From: Tritrichomonas musculus
Taxonomy: Eukaryota; Parabasalia; Tritrichomonadida; Tritrichomonadidae
Direction of reading: 5' to 3'
NCBI GenBank assembly: GCA_039105265.1
Contig: JAPFFF010000049.1
Location: 682,001-746,000 of the forward strand
Length of the DNA: 64,000 nucleotides
The position numbers and the translations under genes are program-made. Numbering within the stretch: the first letter of the stretch is position 1; each line of letters begins with the position of its first letter. Positions 9,901-18,729 of this stretch are shown in pieces. The notes beneath the pieces were generated by a model, which did no database searches, was not told the origin of the DNA, and saw only the letters and a program-made list of their open reading frames with translations.

Positions 9901-10710
9901 GTTGTTGTCACGAGTATTCAGATAATGAAGGTTGATTGGAGTAGTTATGTTCAGATCCCACTTCAATGGAGTTACAAAACCGTTGATATTGATATCAGCT
10001 AGTACGTACAACATGTTCTTACTGGATACGTCGTTAGATACTTTAACACCGAATTGTTGAACATCGATGTTGTCATAATGTGGTGATTCACCGAGTTTAA
10101 CGTTATCATCAGATACATTGATGATGGTTCCATCAGCGTACATTACTCTCCAGTTTGTAACGTATTTGGATAATATAGTAGCATAGTTGTCTGAGTCTTT
10201 GACGGTATCTACGAAACATCGGATCCATTTAGCGATGTAATCATTGTGACGAACTACTATCGCTGGACTTCCATTGTTGTTTCTAACGGTTGACTGTTTA
10301 TTGAATGATAGGTTCACGACGTTGTTTCCGGTCCATGAATGACCATCCCATATTAATGACCATGTATGACCAAACAGATAGTCTTTGAATTCGAATTCTA
10401 ACTGTAATGGAATTTCATAGTTCGGATCGATATTCCATATCATCTCATAGTACTTACTTGATTGAGTGATCAATGACGGTTTATATAGATACAGTTGATC
10501 GGATTCGCGGAGTTCGAATAGTGAGTTATCATTAATCTCTGATTTGGTGTTTTTAATCAACTCATCGATTTCGTTCTTGGTGTAGATACAATTGATACGT
10601 ACATCATCAACTTTACTGTATTTGGTGATCTTTAATTCATCGTCTCTGACTTTGATTTTGTAACCACGATCTTTCAATGCCATTGCACGCACAGCTAATG
10701 GGGTAATCAT
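6940..10710 (-). CDS. fibre-like surface protein, N-terminal ORF of the locus
   Basis: This 1256-aa protein is homologous to C 53460-57350 and to the B ORFs at 38033-43293. In order it shows an N-terminal module with FNCIYNKAEID-type sequence (INCIYTKNEIDELI), an LYLYKPSLI / HTWSLIWDGHSWTGNN module, the signature IYSSKIIWADNIMTMRRDLN, a hydrophobic helical stretch, and a repeated cassette (DG-x-x-ALEIEQM, TLGDIEQMDW). Near the C terminus lies a second copy of the first module, with SDVYYFYRPSMI. This duplication inside one protein is clear. It has no recognised enzyme domain. The start lies 16 bp from the divergent penton-like gene, so the two may share a control region. Confidence 0.6.
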   Translation of the reverse strand: MITPLAVRAMALKDRGYKIKVRDDELKITKYSKVDDVRINCIYTKNEIDELIKNTKSEINDNSLFELRESDQLYLYKPSLITQSSKYYEMIWNIDPNYEIPLQLEFEFKDYLFGHTWSLIWDGHSWTGNNVVNLSFNKQSTVRNNNGSPAIVVRHNDYIAKWIRCFVDTVKDSDNYATILSKYVTNWRVMYADGTIINVSDDNVKLGESPHYDNIDVQQFGVKVSNDVSSKNMLYVLADININGFVTPLKWDLNITTPINLHYLNTRDNNPVIESFTYIREVKHSNKSIPEENTNNDIHIYIEKEYFEQKPDTADETYNPFDIMITQQFYEVKPDPRNCTTITTDNNIYSSKIIWADNIMTMRRDLNVVGGTVDVLAYDYSVLRAIINGIQEQLRLQAAYNEYIDSIRKGLAIASDIITILSGAVNMVKDLSTLSMTGENMNINTYRTEDFTFPGMGGPNDYPGGKQPISGKFLLDMDTSAAGQVLKRFIPTQTEIPAATSSLTATDLVLNAMNSLTQIGTTTTTLIAGGLTLDRVPEMIDGVRVIQQSIQTITDSVRELLRGWREHRDNTIVDHTVENTDEMELDDLDDETPTTRLTHDTTTNAGSGFGDHNLESLSNLTDEELLALNSSDVHVDQIGNDLILITSVTTGEVVYIRRRDHVQSITTPERIRFNSRRRVDTTSTWSYDGQTALEIEQMLLSDRILFENTHPELQFVRNSDVDTGVDWTEVRDSTGRTVAIIDVTMLTRTSVDDDGISINSHLHGKVNPVHGSSVNVNSEGIHVNDETRELIANEYNVVVVNHELTPTDDADVVIPGTTITLGDIEQMDWFQRHRLANEIHGLRFRDSRSELGSTNNDDHTEVVYKNNVIGVIDRRHINQVTINDNQITLTNPDNQLTLTDHDIQWMRDHDEQHRSTLRGFISNINNRLEEINMDMEWLLDHPSLPDRYVVCRGSRILVPIVDAVLYIPRSIRKASTYSLEGESIPNKLSLQPLIDWCKSTESDISIPDDSNEAVSLNSCVNICKTFRDTIKGPLELLSYKIQEVESNQPSTSGDSEFDTVDGYPSYYVKHSDITTYEPTSTDSVQDPVIIMKISLPSELKSRFTTTVDVFKIHMRNLLILDWQGNVLNDFIISFDNGKFICPELTHNKARDCYTYSTRERDDPEIMFDKDLNIEPYSWYLNGDMTIHNLLNDDSLVSRKPVIKCDIIDAKNALRLQESDVYYFYRPSMITYDEHVKYMDTFGDEILEYECECYKMI

Positions 10711-10725
10711 TTTATTTCACATAAA

Positions 10726-11487
10726 ATGCTGTTATCGTTACAAAGTACCGGCCCGGACTACAGTCATTTACAAGCAAACATTAACATACCATGGAATTGT
10801 GAGTACATTGAATATCATGTCGCTTCGATAAACACGAGAGATCTATTGATAACGACAGATGATGATGTAATCGAATTCGAATATGAAGATGATGATGGTA
10901 ATTTTCAAAAACATAAATTGGAGTGTCTAGATCTGTTCAACGTTAGTAAGAAAGATGCTAATAGTATACTCACATGGGATAATGCTGAAAGATATATCAA
11001 TGTCGGAGTTAACGCTGATGGTGATGGAAGTAGAGGTCGAACACTGATTACTCCGTTAGTGGATGGATTCAAATTCACACGAATTGATCATCGCGCTGGA
11101 TTAGTCACTGGACTATACAACATGAAACTCAATACAGTATATCCAGCTAATGAATTGATTATAGCTGAGAGACCGATTAGAGACTATGCGAATAAACTAT
11201 ATCTGGTATCGAAACAGGGTCAAGCTATTCAATCTAATATCGGTGACATCGAATACACACCATCAGTCATAGCTAGTATCGATCATATCATCGACACAGA
11301 TACACCAATCATCCAAAACTTCGAAACCTATGGTAAACCAATCAAAAATATCGTTAACATCGATTCATTCAAACAAATCGATCTACAACTAGTCGACTTC
11401 CAGTATCAACCAGTAGTGTTAGCCAGTCCGATGTTCGTTACCATTAAAGTTAAACCATGTGATAATCCAAAAATGAAATTACATTAA
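10726..11487 (+). CDS. penton-like minor capsid candidate
   Basis: This 253-aa protein is homologous to 37283-38014 (B) and 57367-58104 (C). All three open with M-L-x-S-x-Q-S, then NIPWNCEYIEYHVASINT. They share a central HRAGLVTGLYN, a YTPSVIASID block and a C-terminal LQLVDFQYQPVVLASPMFVT. The all-beta look, the length and the closing beta-strand pattern ending in hydrophobic residues fit the single jelly-roll penton proteins of Polintons. That is an inference; no motif is diagnostic. In each element it lies beside the fibre-like locus and is transcribed away from it, which suits a vertex protein paired with a spike. Confidence 0.5.
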   Translation: MLLSLQSTGPDYSHLQANINIPWNCEYIEYHVASINTRDLLITTDDDVIEFEYEDDDGNFQKHKLECLDLFNVSKKDANSILTWDNAERYINVGVNADGDGSRGRTLITPLVDGFKFTRIDHRAGLVTGLYNMKLNTVYPANELIIAERPIRDYANKLYLVSKQGQAIQSNIGDIEYTPSVIASIDHIIDTDTPIIQNFETYGKPIKNIVNIDSFKQIDLQLVDFQYQPVVLASPMFVTIKVKPCDNPKMKLH

Positions 11488-11492
11488 TGGAT

Positions 11493-11786
11493 TTACTCGT
11501 TTGATTTGGATTCAGCGTCGAGACGAGCTTTTAACGCGCGTAACTCAGCTAACTCTTGTTTCTTTCGTTCACGGTATTGTTTTTGTTGTAATCTTCTAGC
11601 GATGATTCTTTCTTCATCAGTTTGATACTTACGTTTACGTCCACGATTGGATTTGGATGGAGTGGTTGGTTCATCAGCGAGTAGTTCGTTGACATTGTTG
11701 TCGTCAGTGACTAATTCGTCTGATTGTTTGGATCGTAATGATTTGATTACGTCTGTTTCGTTGAAGATGTCGGTATTGATAGTCAT
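11493..11786 (-). CDS. AT-hook/bZIP-like DNA-binding protein
   Basis: The start is set at 11786 because the paralogues begin with the matching sequence (M-x-x-K-L-D-L-x-Q-F) and TATTTTATTTTC lies just upstream. The 97-aa protein has an N-terminal conserved patch (FNETDVIKSLRSKQ), a GRKRKY AT-hook-like motif, then a basic region (ARRLQQKQYRERKKQEL) running into a short helix with regular leucines. This resembles the basic region of bZIP factors, though the leucine zipper is short. Relatives lie at 32163-32444, 49176-49520 and 61422-61658. A transcription or DNA-architecture role is inferred. Confidence 0.6.
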   Translation of the reverse strand: MTINTDIFNETDVIKSLRSKQSDELVTDDNNVNELLADEPTTPSKSNRGRKRKYQTDEERIIARRLQQKQYRERKKQELAELRALKARLDAESKSNE

Positions 11787-11831
11787 TTGCGTTGAAAATA
11801 AAATATTAGTATTGAACATGAATGATGACGT

Positions 11832-12437
11832 TTATATTAAATCGTGTTGTTGTTTGAATCGATTGATATACAATGATACATATTTACCGTTAATATCAAT
11901 ACATCTGATAAATTGGCTTCCACTCTTATTCACATTGATATGAAGTTTACGATATAGATCATCTTTAACTCTTCCATAGAATAGATCTTCATCGGTTTCA
12001 TCATCATAGTAATAATAGTATCGACTTTCATCAAAGTATTTAATATCATTTCGAGTCTCATAGAAGTCAACAACAGTAGATTCATCAGGTATATCATCGA
12101 AGTATTCGTATTTGATATCTCGTCTACCAGTTTTATTTAGTTGATTCTGACTTGGTGTAACCCAACGTAAATTGTCGATATGATAGTCTGTTCTGTCATG
12201 ATTGATATGATCGACTTGTGTTTTATGTTCAGGATCATCGTTTGGAATGAACAGTTTAGCGATTAAAATGTGTTTATTATAGTCTTTACCATTCAGTTTA
12301 ATACGAGGATAACCACATCTCAATGATTCAGATACTTCATAATGATTATCTTTACGACGAATCGTGAATGGATATTCGTTCAAGATCTCGTAATTCGAAT
12401 GATCAACTAATTCTACGTAACTCATATTTGGTTTCAC
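11832..12437 (-). CDS. NUMOD4/HNH homing-type endonuclease, second copy in element A
   Basis: This 201-aa protein is close to the B protein at 30019-30624. The NUMOD4-like part reads YEILNEYPFTIRRKDNHYEV. The HNH-like core reads VDHINHDRTDYHIDNLRWV, then SQNQLNKTG. Family members nick or cut DNA at defined sites, and the NUMOD module gives sequence recognition. It is transcribed leftward behind the structured non-coding region. TATTATTTTATC lies upstream of the start. Two HNH copies in one element suggest repeated gain of selfish genes. Confidence 0.75.
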   Translation of the reverse strand: MKPNMSYVELVDHSNYEILNEYPFTIRRKDNHYEVSESLRCGYPRIKLNGKDYNKHILIAKLFIPNDDPEHKTQVDHINHDRTDYHIDNLRWVTPSQNQLNKTGRRDIKYEYFDDIPDESTVVDFYETRNDIKYFDESRYYYYYDDETDEDLFYGRVKDDLYRKLHINVNKSGSQFIRCIDINGKYVSLYINRFKQQHDLI

Positions 12438-12610
12438 GATAAAATAATAGATGCAAACTAGTTTGACATAGTCGAAACATCGATACTATACATAATTTTT
12501 GACATGTGATATGAAAACTATTTTTGAAAAATTTTGGATAATTATGACGGTATATATCGTGATGGAATATAGCTGGAACAGAATAAATAGTAAATCGATA
12601 TCTAATAAGT

Positions 12611-12690
12611 GTTAGCGCTAACGGGTATAGTGGTAGAGTCATGAATCGGTGGTCCGGAACATTGGTTCGATTCGCTGCTATACCACTTTT
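12611..12690 (+). ncRNA. tRNA-like Pol III module with flanking palindrome
   Basis: A perfect 12-bp palindrome GTTAGCGCTAAC (12611-12622) is followed by GGTATAG (12624-12630), which pairs exactly with CTATACC (12678-12684). Inside lie box A-like TAGTGGTAGAG and box B-like GGTTCGATTCG. TTTT at 12687-12690 could end a Pol III transcript. The 61-nt body is too short for a normal tRNA, and the expected T-stem does not pair. It is therefore better called a tRNA-like element than a tRNA gene. The strand follows the box order. Confidence 0.4.
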
Positions 12691-12781
12691 CTGTGTTATT
12701 TTGTATCATATTTGTGATAGAACCCTAGCGAACTAAACACCTTGTGGTAAACTATTACTTGTGGTATAGATAACACAGAAG

Positions 12782-12932
12782 CATTTGTCGACAAATGTAA
12801 TCCTCGTAATGAACGTGTTAAATCACGTTCCCCAACCGAGTAGATGCATATTGTTTCTCTTTATGGGGTGGTATCATCCCGGGTACGTATCATCTCATAT
12901 CGAATGCATGACGCATCTACGAAGACAGTTGG
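12782..12932. ncRNA. candidate structured non-coding RNA or DNA structure
   Basis: Dense inverted repeats occur in a stretch with no ORF. CATTTGTCGACAAATG (12782-12797) is a perfect palindrome. GAACGTG (12811-12817) pairs with CACGTTC (12824-12830). CCAAC (12832-12836) plus GTAGATGC (12840-12847) pair with GCATCTAC (12913-12920) plus GTTGG (12928-12932), enclosing about 65 nt. The nested pairing suggests a folded RNA, possibly driven by the tRNA-like module just upstream. Which strand is transcribed is not known. 12438-12610 holds nothing recognisable apart from the start signal of the HNH gene. Confidence 0.4.
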
Positions 12933-12980
12933 TTTTTGTTCGATGATCATCTTTTTGGATCAAAAATAGAATGAATCCAT

Positions 12981-13442
12981 TTAGATTGGTTCGTCATCTT
13001 TATCAATCTCACGGAAATCATCAACTGATTGACTCTTAGTGATCGTTTGTTTATATTCACTGATGACTTTATGAGCTTTGTTGTAGATCACTTCATATCT
13101 CTTCAATTCGGATTGTAAACATAGTTTATCGATGAAGTATTGATAATAAGTGTTGTCTTTGTATTGTTTTGGTTTCAAATCGATTGTCATCAACATTGGA
13201 TCTCTATATACTGATCGAAAACGATTCTCTTTCACGGTGATGTATGGAACCTTACCAAACATGTCGATCATCTTGGACATGTCTATAACAGTTGATCCGT
13301 ATTTGACGAGTAATGGACGAACACTGATACCGAACTCGTTTGGATAGATCTTACTATCGAGATACACATAGAGTTTATCAGTGTTGATTGGATGAATGGT
13401 TTCGACGAAGCTTTTGACGGTTGGTTTGATTTCGACAGACAT
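12981..13442 (-). CDS. hypothetical protein, 153 aa
   Basis: No family is recognised. The protein is mixed alpha/beta in look, with a C-terminal Lys/Asp-rich helical part (KRYEVIYNKAHKVISEYKQ). The start has TATTTTTATTC about 10 bases upstream, like other genes in the element. It lies between the structured non-coding stretch and the stand-alone NUMOD4 gene, reading the same way as the polymerase, and may be in its transcription unit. No homologue is seen in elements B or C. Confidence 0.5.
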   Translation of the reverse strand: MSVEIKPTVKSFVETIHPINTDKLYVYLDSKIYPNEFGISVRPLLVKYGSTVIDMSKMIDMFGKVPYITVKENRFRSVYRDPMLMTIDLKPKQYKDNTYYQYFIDKLCLQSELKRYEVIYNKAHKVISEYKQTITKSQSVDDFREIDKDDEPI

Positions 13443-13466
13443 TTCGGTAGAATAAAAATAATCGAT

Positions 13467-13658
13467 TCAATTTAAGTTTGAAATCAACTCAGTAATGAGA
13501 TAGAATTCACCGTTTAAGATAACACCGACATCTCCATAATTGTTATGCCACTCATCAATGACGTAATATGTTAACTTATCGCGAATTATGTATGGTTCTT
13601 CAATCGATATCTCGTATCGACCATTGAACCCCTTGATGTCTACGAAATGATATTCCAT
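13467..13658 (-). CDS. stand-alone NUMOD4-like domain protein
   Basis: This 63-aa protein is colinear with only the first third of the HNH endonucleases. F-V-D-I-K-G-F-N-G-R-Y-E-I-S aligns with the NUMOD4-type opening, and PYIIRDKLTYYVIDEW aligns with PYTIRRKDNHYIV-type sequence. NUMOD4 domains bind DNA beside nucleases. A free copy could be a decoy or regulator, or simply a leftover. TATTTTTGTG precedes the start. The gene is 25 bp upstream of the 153-aa gene. Confidence 0.5.
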   Translation of the reverse strand: MEYHFVDIKGFNGRYEISIEEPYIIRDKLTYYVIDEWHNNYGDVGVILNGEFYLITELISNLN

Positions 13659-13682
13659 TTCATCAACACAAAAATAGTTGAC

Positions 13683-16600
13683 TTAGAATTGAACTTTACG
13701 TAAGAACTGTGGTAATGTTATCTGTTGGAAACACTTCGTCTTACGAAAACAGTTACAACCATCAGTGAGATCAAATGTGATTGATTCACCATTGTATAAT
13801 CGTTCGTATAACTCTTCAACTGTGATCCCCATTCGTTTACACTTATTGAGTATACACTGTCGACTCACACCTTTCATACGTATGTGATAACCTTCCATTC
13901 CGGTTTCATCTTCGAGTATATCGAGATATGATTTCTTACCGAGAGCGATCAACTTTCGTGAATGTATCTGACCAGTAGCACCTGGAAATGAATCGAAATC
14001 GCAATGAAACTGTGTCATCTGTTTACCGATCAAATCACGACCATACTTAACTTTATAGATCTCAGCTAATCTATCAACATCACACTCTTTCAAGTGTAGC
14101 GAGTCAGTATCTTGATAGTATATATCGATTCCGTGTTGTTCAGCTGTTGACATCACTTGATTCATGATGTGTTTACTCCACGATAACACAGAAGCTCCAA
14201 ACTGTGGAAGATTGAAGTGATTGTTGATTGGTTTGATCTTCTTAACGAAACATTTAGTTGAATCATTGAATGATACTTCTTTGATGAAGTTATAGTTACG
14301 ATAGATATATGATATAAGATTCTTCTTGTTGACGACTTTGATTTCATCATTCATTGGTTTCAATATTGATTTACCGTAGATGGAGTTCAACAACAGTTTA
14401 ATCGTCTTCTCCAATGGATTATGTTCATTCTTGTACTTCAATCTTAGATCGAATAACGTTTTGATGAACTCATTGATCTTTTTGTTGAAACCTTCATCGA
14501 AATAGTATCCACGGATGAGTTCGTAATCAATATTATAGAATTCGATTAAATCCATTAAGGTGATCTTATCGACGTAGTAATGATCGACTGTTTCATTACA
14601 GAAGATCTTCGAACCTTTGTCGTTATGTTTGAATACATGACCGAACTTATACGGACGATTGGACTTACACGATAATTTGTTGATGTTGAGTTCGATAAAG
14701 AATGTATCATAACTCATTAACTGTTCATGAGTACAATCATCTGGAATCACCTTTGGTTTACCTTTAGCGACTCCATCCATTTCAGACATAGATGATGGAT
14801 ATAGAATAGAAGCGTCGAAATCTTGGATCACACCAACGATGTACTGTTTTTCGTTATTAGCTGTCATTGTACGACCACCACTGACACAACGTTGGATGAA
14901 GTTCTGTGGTTTACCACTTAATAGATAACATCCATCGAAACAACCATATATACGAGCGAAATCATAACCAACAGCTGAGATAGATATGAATTGATGAATA
15001 CCAATCCATGGTTTATCGGTTTTGGTGAACACTTCAGCTAAATCGTTATTGAACTTCGTCATCCCATCCATCAACGTAATACAATCTTTGATACAATAGA
15101 ACGTAGCGTACTTCATGATATCGATTGTTTCATCAGCTTCATCGTATGATTTAGCTAATTTAGCGTTTGAAATCAACTGTTTACGATCTTGTTCGAGTTC
15201 GTCTACTGTCTTCTTATCGATGTTTTCGTTAACGTATTGATCATAGAATTCATCGAATGGTATAGTCTTTCGTTGTAGATTCTTTTCAGTGTAGATTCGA
15301 TAAGCGATGATCTCTTTATGAACCTTTAGATTGAACATGTCATCGAAATCACGTAATGGAGCTGGTATAATCGAATAGCTGTTACGGAATGTTAAATGTT
15401 TAGATCGTATCTTCTTCATCTTTGGTTCATTGGTTTTCGGATCGATAACTGGTTTCTTAGTCTTTGGATCGATAACTTGGATCCATTTATATTGGTCCAT
15501 AACGACTTGTAATAGAGTTCCACTTCGTTGAGTCACTTGAGTTTCCCAATCTGGTTCATGAATGAAGAAACAAGCGTCGTATTTCAAGTTGTGGAAGTAC
15601 GTTAATGAGTTACTTTTGAGTGACATCAAGAACGTTGACGTGAGTTTAGATCCAGTGAATGGTACATAATGTTTGTCATCACAGAGACAAATCAGATATG
15701 GTCGATGTGGAGATACAGTTACATCAGTTTCGTAATCAGCGTAATAGATATGAGACCATTCAGTTATCTTCTTAGTGTCAGCCGATTCAAGTCTACAACA
15801 TGATTCTTCATCATAACTGAGACTAACGTAGTCATTCAAATGATTATCGAACTCACATGTATCGAGTATACCCTGTTCACATTGATTGATCTCTCTGAAA
15901 CATCCATGTTCGAACATAGTTTTATTAACTGTGGTGAGTTCAGTTCCAGTCCAATCATCTGGTTTATATTTTGGAGTATCATCATCATCTTTGATATCAC
16001 GAATACGAAATCGTTGTTGAATGTTCATATTTGGATATAACATATCAATCTCATCATGATATTTAATATAAAACTTCGTTATCGGTATCATCTCTTTCAT
16101 ATCGATCATGTAATGTTCTTTATATAACAATAATTGAATCTTTCGATCAGCTATGACTTTCGGATTCTTACGAGTATCAACACTGAGTTGTTTCTGATGT
16201 CGTGAATCTCTCTTATCATCAAATTTGTATACAACGAAGTGACACTTCATTTGAATAGCTATTTCCAATATCTTCTTATTTGGTATTGATCGAGTTAACA
16301 TTATTGAACGAAGTTTATGAAGTTCGTCATCATTGAACACACCTGATTGAACACAAGCGTATACGAAACAGTTATCACGATAGTTATTCTTATCAATGGT
16401 GTTGAATATCTGATATCTGGTCAAGTCCAAACCATTGATTAGGTTGATGTATGGAAAGAAACCACCATCTGGAGTTTCACGAAAGTCATCAACTGATTCA
16501 ACTACTACTTCTTCACCATCAACCTTTTCGATGAACTCAGTCTTTCCAGTCTCTTCATTATTAGTCATCTTGATGAACTTCACTTCGAATCGAACTGGAA

Positions 16601-17360
16601 TGTAATCCCAACCGATTAGATTCGGATCACAATCGGAACTGTATTGTTCTACTGTTATCTCACCAAGTATACATCGTATCATAGTTTCGAGATCCAACTC
16701 TTTGTTGATACTGAACCTTCGACCATTACCGTTCATGTCATAACCAGTTATAATTGGTCTCCATTCATTTGTTTTCATCTTACGAATATATCGTAACACT
16801 TTAACGAAAGCGTATTGTTTCTCACTATCATCATCGATATCGATTTCAAATGTTTCATGATTCTTAACAGCGATCATCATTCTCTTCATTTCGTTTTGAT
16901 ATTCAGTTTTGTCATGAACATTCTCTTCATAACGGAGTCGTTCATCGGATTTGGTTGTCGTATATTCAGTATCGACATTCATTAACGATTCGATGAATAG
17001 TTTAGATTCACTTGGATGTGGAACTGAATAGAGTTCACTCATATTCATCAATGAACGTTCGAACATAGCTGTATCTTTCAATGATTGTTTATACTGTTCA
17101 CGACTTTGATGTTGTTTCTGTTGTTGACGTTTCATCGTCGACATTCGTTTAAATAGATCGTCATCAGACTGTTTCTGTTCACAAATTTCATTGAATCGGT
17201 TAACATAATCAGATACACGTACACCTCTAAAATCGATATTCATCTGTTTGATACTCTTCTTCAATATAGGTTTCAACTCTTTGATCTTGAGTGATCCATA
17301 TCTAAGGATGTTGCCCACTGCCCAATTATGCATGGCATTAAAAAAATCTGCCCTGCCCAC
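13683..17360 (-). CDS. PolB: protein-primed family B DNA polymerase (element A)
   Basis: All family B landmarks are visible. Exo I is YADYETD (about residue 540), Exo II is YFHNLKYDACFF (about 593), and Exo III is FYCIKDC. Palm motif A is DFDASILYPS (about 850), motif B is KLLLNSIYGK (about 993), and motif C is YYQDTDSLH (about 1083). The match is to the protein-primed branch used by Polintons, adenoviruses and phi29-like viruses. The N-terminal third carries a conserved DNCFVYACVQSG and LLLYKEHYMI pair, which resembles a Cys-His peptidase-like domain. A DNA transposon (17305-18729) sits in the 5' part of the gene, so the first residues of this ORF derive from the transposon. Confidence 0.85.
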   Translation of the reverse strand: MGRADFFNAMHNWAVGNILRYGSLKIKELKPILKKSIKQMNIDFRGVRVSDYVNRFNEICEQKQSDDDLFKRMSTMKRQQQKQHQSREQYKQSLKDTAMFERSLMNMSELYSVPHPSESKLFIESLMNVDTEYTTTKSDERLRYEENVHDKTEYQNEMKRMMIAVKNHETFEIDIDDDSEKQYAFVKVLRYIRKMKTNEWRPIITGYDMNGNGRRFSINKELDLETMIRCILGEITVEQYSSDCDPNLIGWDYIPVRFEVKFIKMTNNEETGKTEFIEKVDGEEVVVESVDDFRETPDGGFFPYINLINGLDLTRYQIFNTIDKNNYRDNCFVYACVQSGVFNDDELHKLRSIMLTRSIPNKKILEIAIQMKCHFVVYKFDDKRDSRHQKQLSVDTRKNPKVIADRKIQLLLYKEHYMIDMKEMIPITKFYIKYHDEIDMLYPNMNIQQRFRIRDIKDDDDTPKYKPDDWTGTELTTVNKTMFEHGCFREINQCEQGILDTCEFDNHLNDYVSLSYDEESCCRLESADTKKITEWSHIYYADYETDVTVSPHRPYLICLCDDKHYVPFTGSKLTSTFLMSLKSNSLTYFHNLKYDACFFIHEPDWETQVTQRSGTLLQVVMDQYKWIQVIDPKTKKPVIDPKTNEPKMKKIRSKHLTFRNSYSIIPAPLRDFDDMFNLKVHKEIIAYRIYTEKNLQRKTIPFDEFYDQYVNENIDKKTVDELEQDRKQLISNAKLAKSYDEADETIDIMKYATFYCIKDCITLMDGMTKFNNDLAEVFTKTDKPWIGIHQFISISAVGYDFARIYGCFDGCYLLSGKPQNFIQRCVSGGRTMTANNEKQYIVGVIQDFDASILYPSSMSEMDGVAKGKPKVIPDDCTHEQLMSYDTFFIELNINKLSCKSNRPYKFGHVFKHNDKGSKIFCNETVDHYYVDKITLMDLIEFYNIDYELIRGYYFDEGFNKKINEFIKTLFDLRLKYKNEHNPLEKTIKLLLNSIYGKSILKPMNDEIKVVNKKNLISYIYRNYNFIKEVSFNDSTKCFVKKIKPINNHFNLPQFGASVLSWSKHIMNQVMSTAEQHGIDIYYQDTDSLHLKECDVDRLAEIYKVKYGRDLIGKQMTQFHCDFDSFPGATGQIHSRKLIALGKKSYLDILEDETGMEGYHIRMKGVSRQCILNKCKRMGITVEELYERLYNGESITFDLTDGCNCFRKTKCFQQITLPQFLRKVQF

Positions 17361-18729
17361 ATGGGCAATGCATTTTTTTATATAAATATATTAAATTTTT
17401 TTGCATTGATAATGTGTATAAATTTTACTTTTAAATATTTTCTTAATTAAAAAAAAAATATCTAAATTTTATATTATATATGTAAAAATTGAATTGTTTA
17501 TATTGGGCAATAAACCTTTGAAATTTTTGGGCATGGGCACCCATGCCCTTCATTCAAAATTTGAAAGAATTTCAATAGTTTACATGCTGGGCAGTACTGC
17601 CCACTTTCATAAGGTCAAATGTGGTCAAATAAATTAACCTTTTTGCCCAGGCTTTTTTATAATTAATAATGTTAAAATATGCATTTATTTTCTTAAAATA
17701 CCTCAAATAAGCTCGGAAATGCTTTTTGGAGCTTTTTTTACTGTGATTTAGAAGCTGTTTATTGCAATCATCTGAATCAATAATAATTAAATCGGGATAT
17801 AACAATAAGAAGCTCCAAAATACAGTAAAAAAGCTCAGAAGAGCATTTATAAGCTATATATTTCTAATTCAAGAACTGGTTGTTCCTATCCTTTATATTG
17901 AAAGAAGTAATATTTGAATATTATTCCTTTATTCTTTTTTTTTATTTTTAAATTTATAAATTTATGACAATTACTAAGAATATGTTTATCAAATATATTA
18001 AAATTAAAATGATTCAGATTATCCTATAAAAAAAATATAATATATCATATGTTAAAAACTGTTATGGCATTTTTAACCACCATCATTATGATAATCACAT
18101 TGTGATGATTCTTTTGAGACCCAATTTGATGTGTTTATTTAAAAAGGATATCATAATATGAGCCCTCTAATATACTCTATTAGATTTTAAAGAAATTCGG
18201 CCCTCAATTTTTGAATGAGTTCTTTGAAATTTTTTTCCTGATTTGTTTGCTTTTTTTACAATCAAAAATGAAAAAAGAATAACAAAATATTAAATTGTAG
18301 AAATAAATGAAGATAAATATACTTATTTACTTCTTTAATGATGAAAATAATTTAACTTTATGATTTATATTAAATTCATAAAAATATTTTTCACAAAATT
18401 TAATTTGAATACCAAATATATTATGTAATAATGCTTTTTACTTCAAAATATTACTAAGTTTACATTTTTTATGAAAAGCATTTCGACAATTCTCATATAA
18501 AAATGAAATAATTTGAATAATTCTTAATGATTATTTATTATTTTCCTATTTTATACTAGTTTGGTAAAATTTTTAATCAAAAAAAAAAAATATAAATATA
18601 GCGAATAAACCTTTTTTTGAAAAGAAAATTTTAAAAAATGTGGTTATATTTTTTTTTGGGGCAATTTCTAAAAAATCTTGGGCATTTTGGGCAAAATTTT
18701 TATAAATGGTCGGGCAAAAACGCATCATT
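17305..18729. mobile_element. 1.4-kb non-autonomous DNA transposon (MULE-like size class of target duplication)
   Basis: A very AT-rich 1425-bp insert is bounded by an exact 11-bp direct repeat ATCCATATCTA (17294-17304 and 18730-18740), the expected target duplication. Its ends carry imperfect inverted repeats: AGGATGTTGCCC reads in from one side and AATGATGCGTTTTTGCCC from the other. Inside are several GGGC/GCCC palindromes. Duplications of 9-11 bp are typical of Mutator-like elements, which are known in trichomonads. No transposase ORF is visible, so it is probably non-autonomous. It interrupts the PolB gene of element A and is therefore younger than A. Confidence 0.7.
17529..17604. repeat. 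GGGC-arm palindromes inside the transposon
   Basis: GGGCATGGG (17530-17538) and CCCATGCCC (17541-17549) form a 9-bp-arm palindrome with a 2-base centre. TGGGCAGTACTGCCCA (17588-17603) is a perfect 16-bp palindrome. Similar GGGC arms lie at the transposon ends, so these may be transposase-binding sites or hairpin-forming sequences. Confidence 0.5.

Noticed and set aside
12624-12684. Canonical tRNA gene
   Set aside because: The body is only 61 nt, there is no D-stem and the expected T-stem does not pair. It is kept only as a tRNA-like module.
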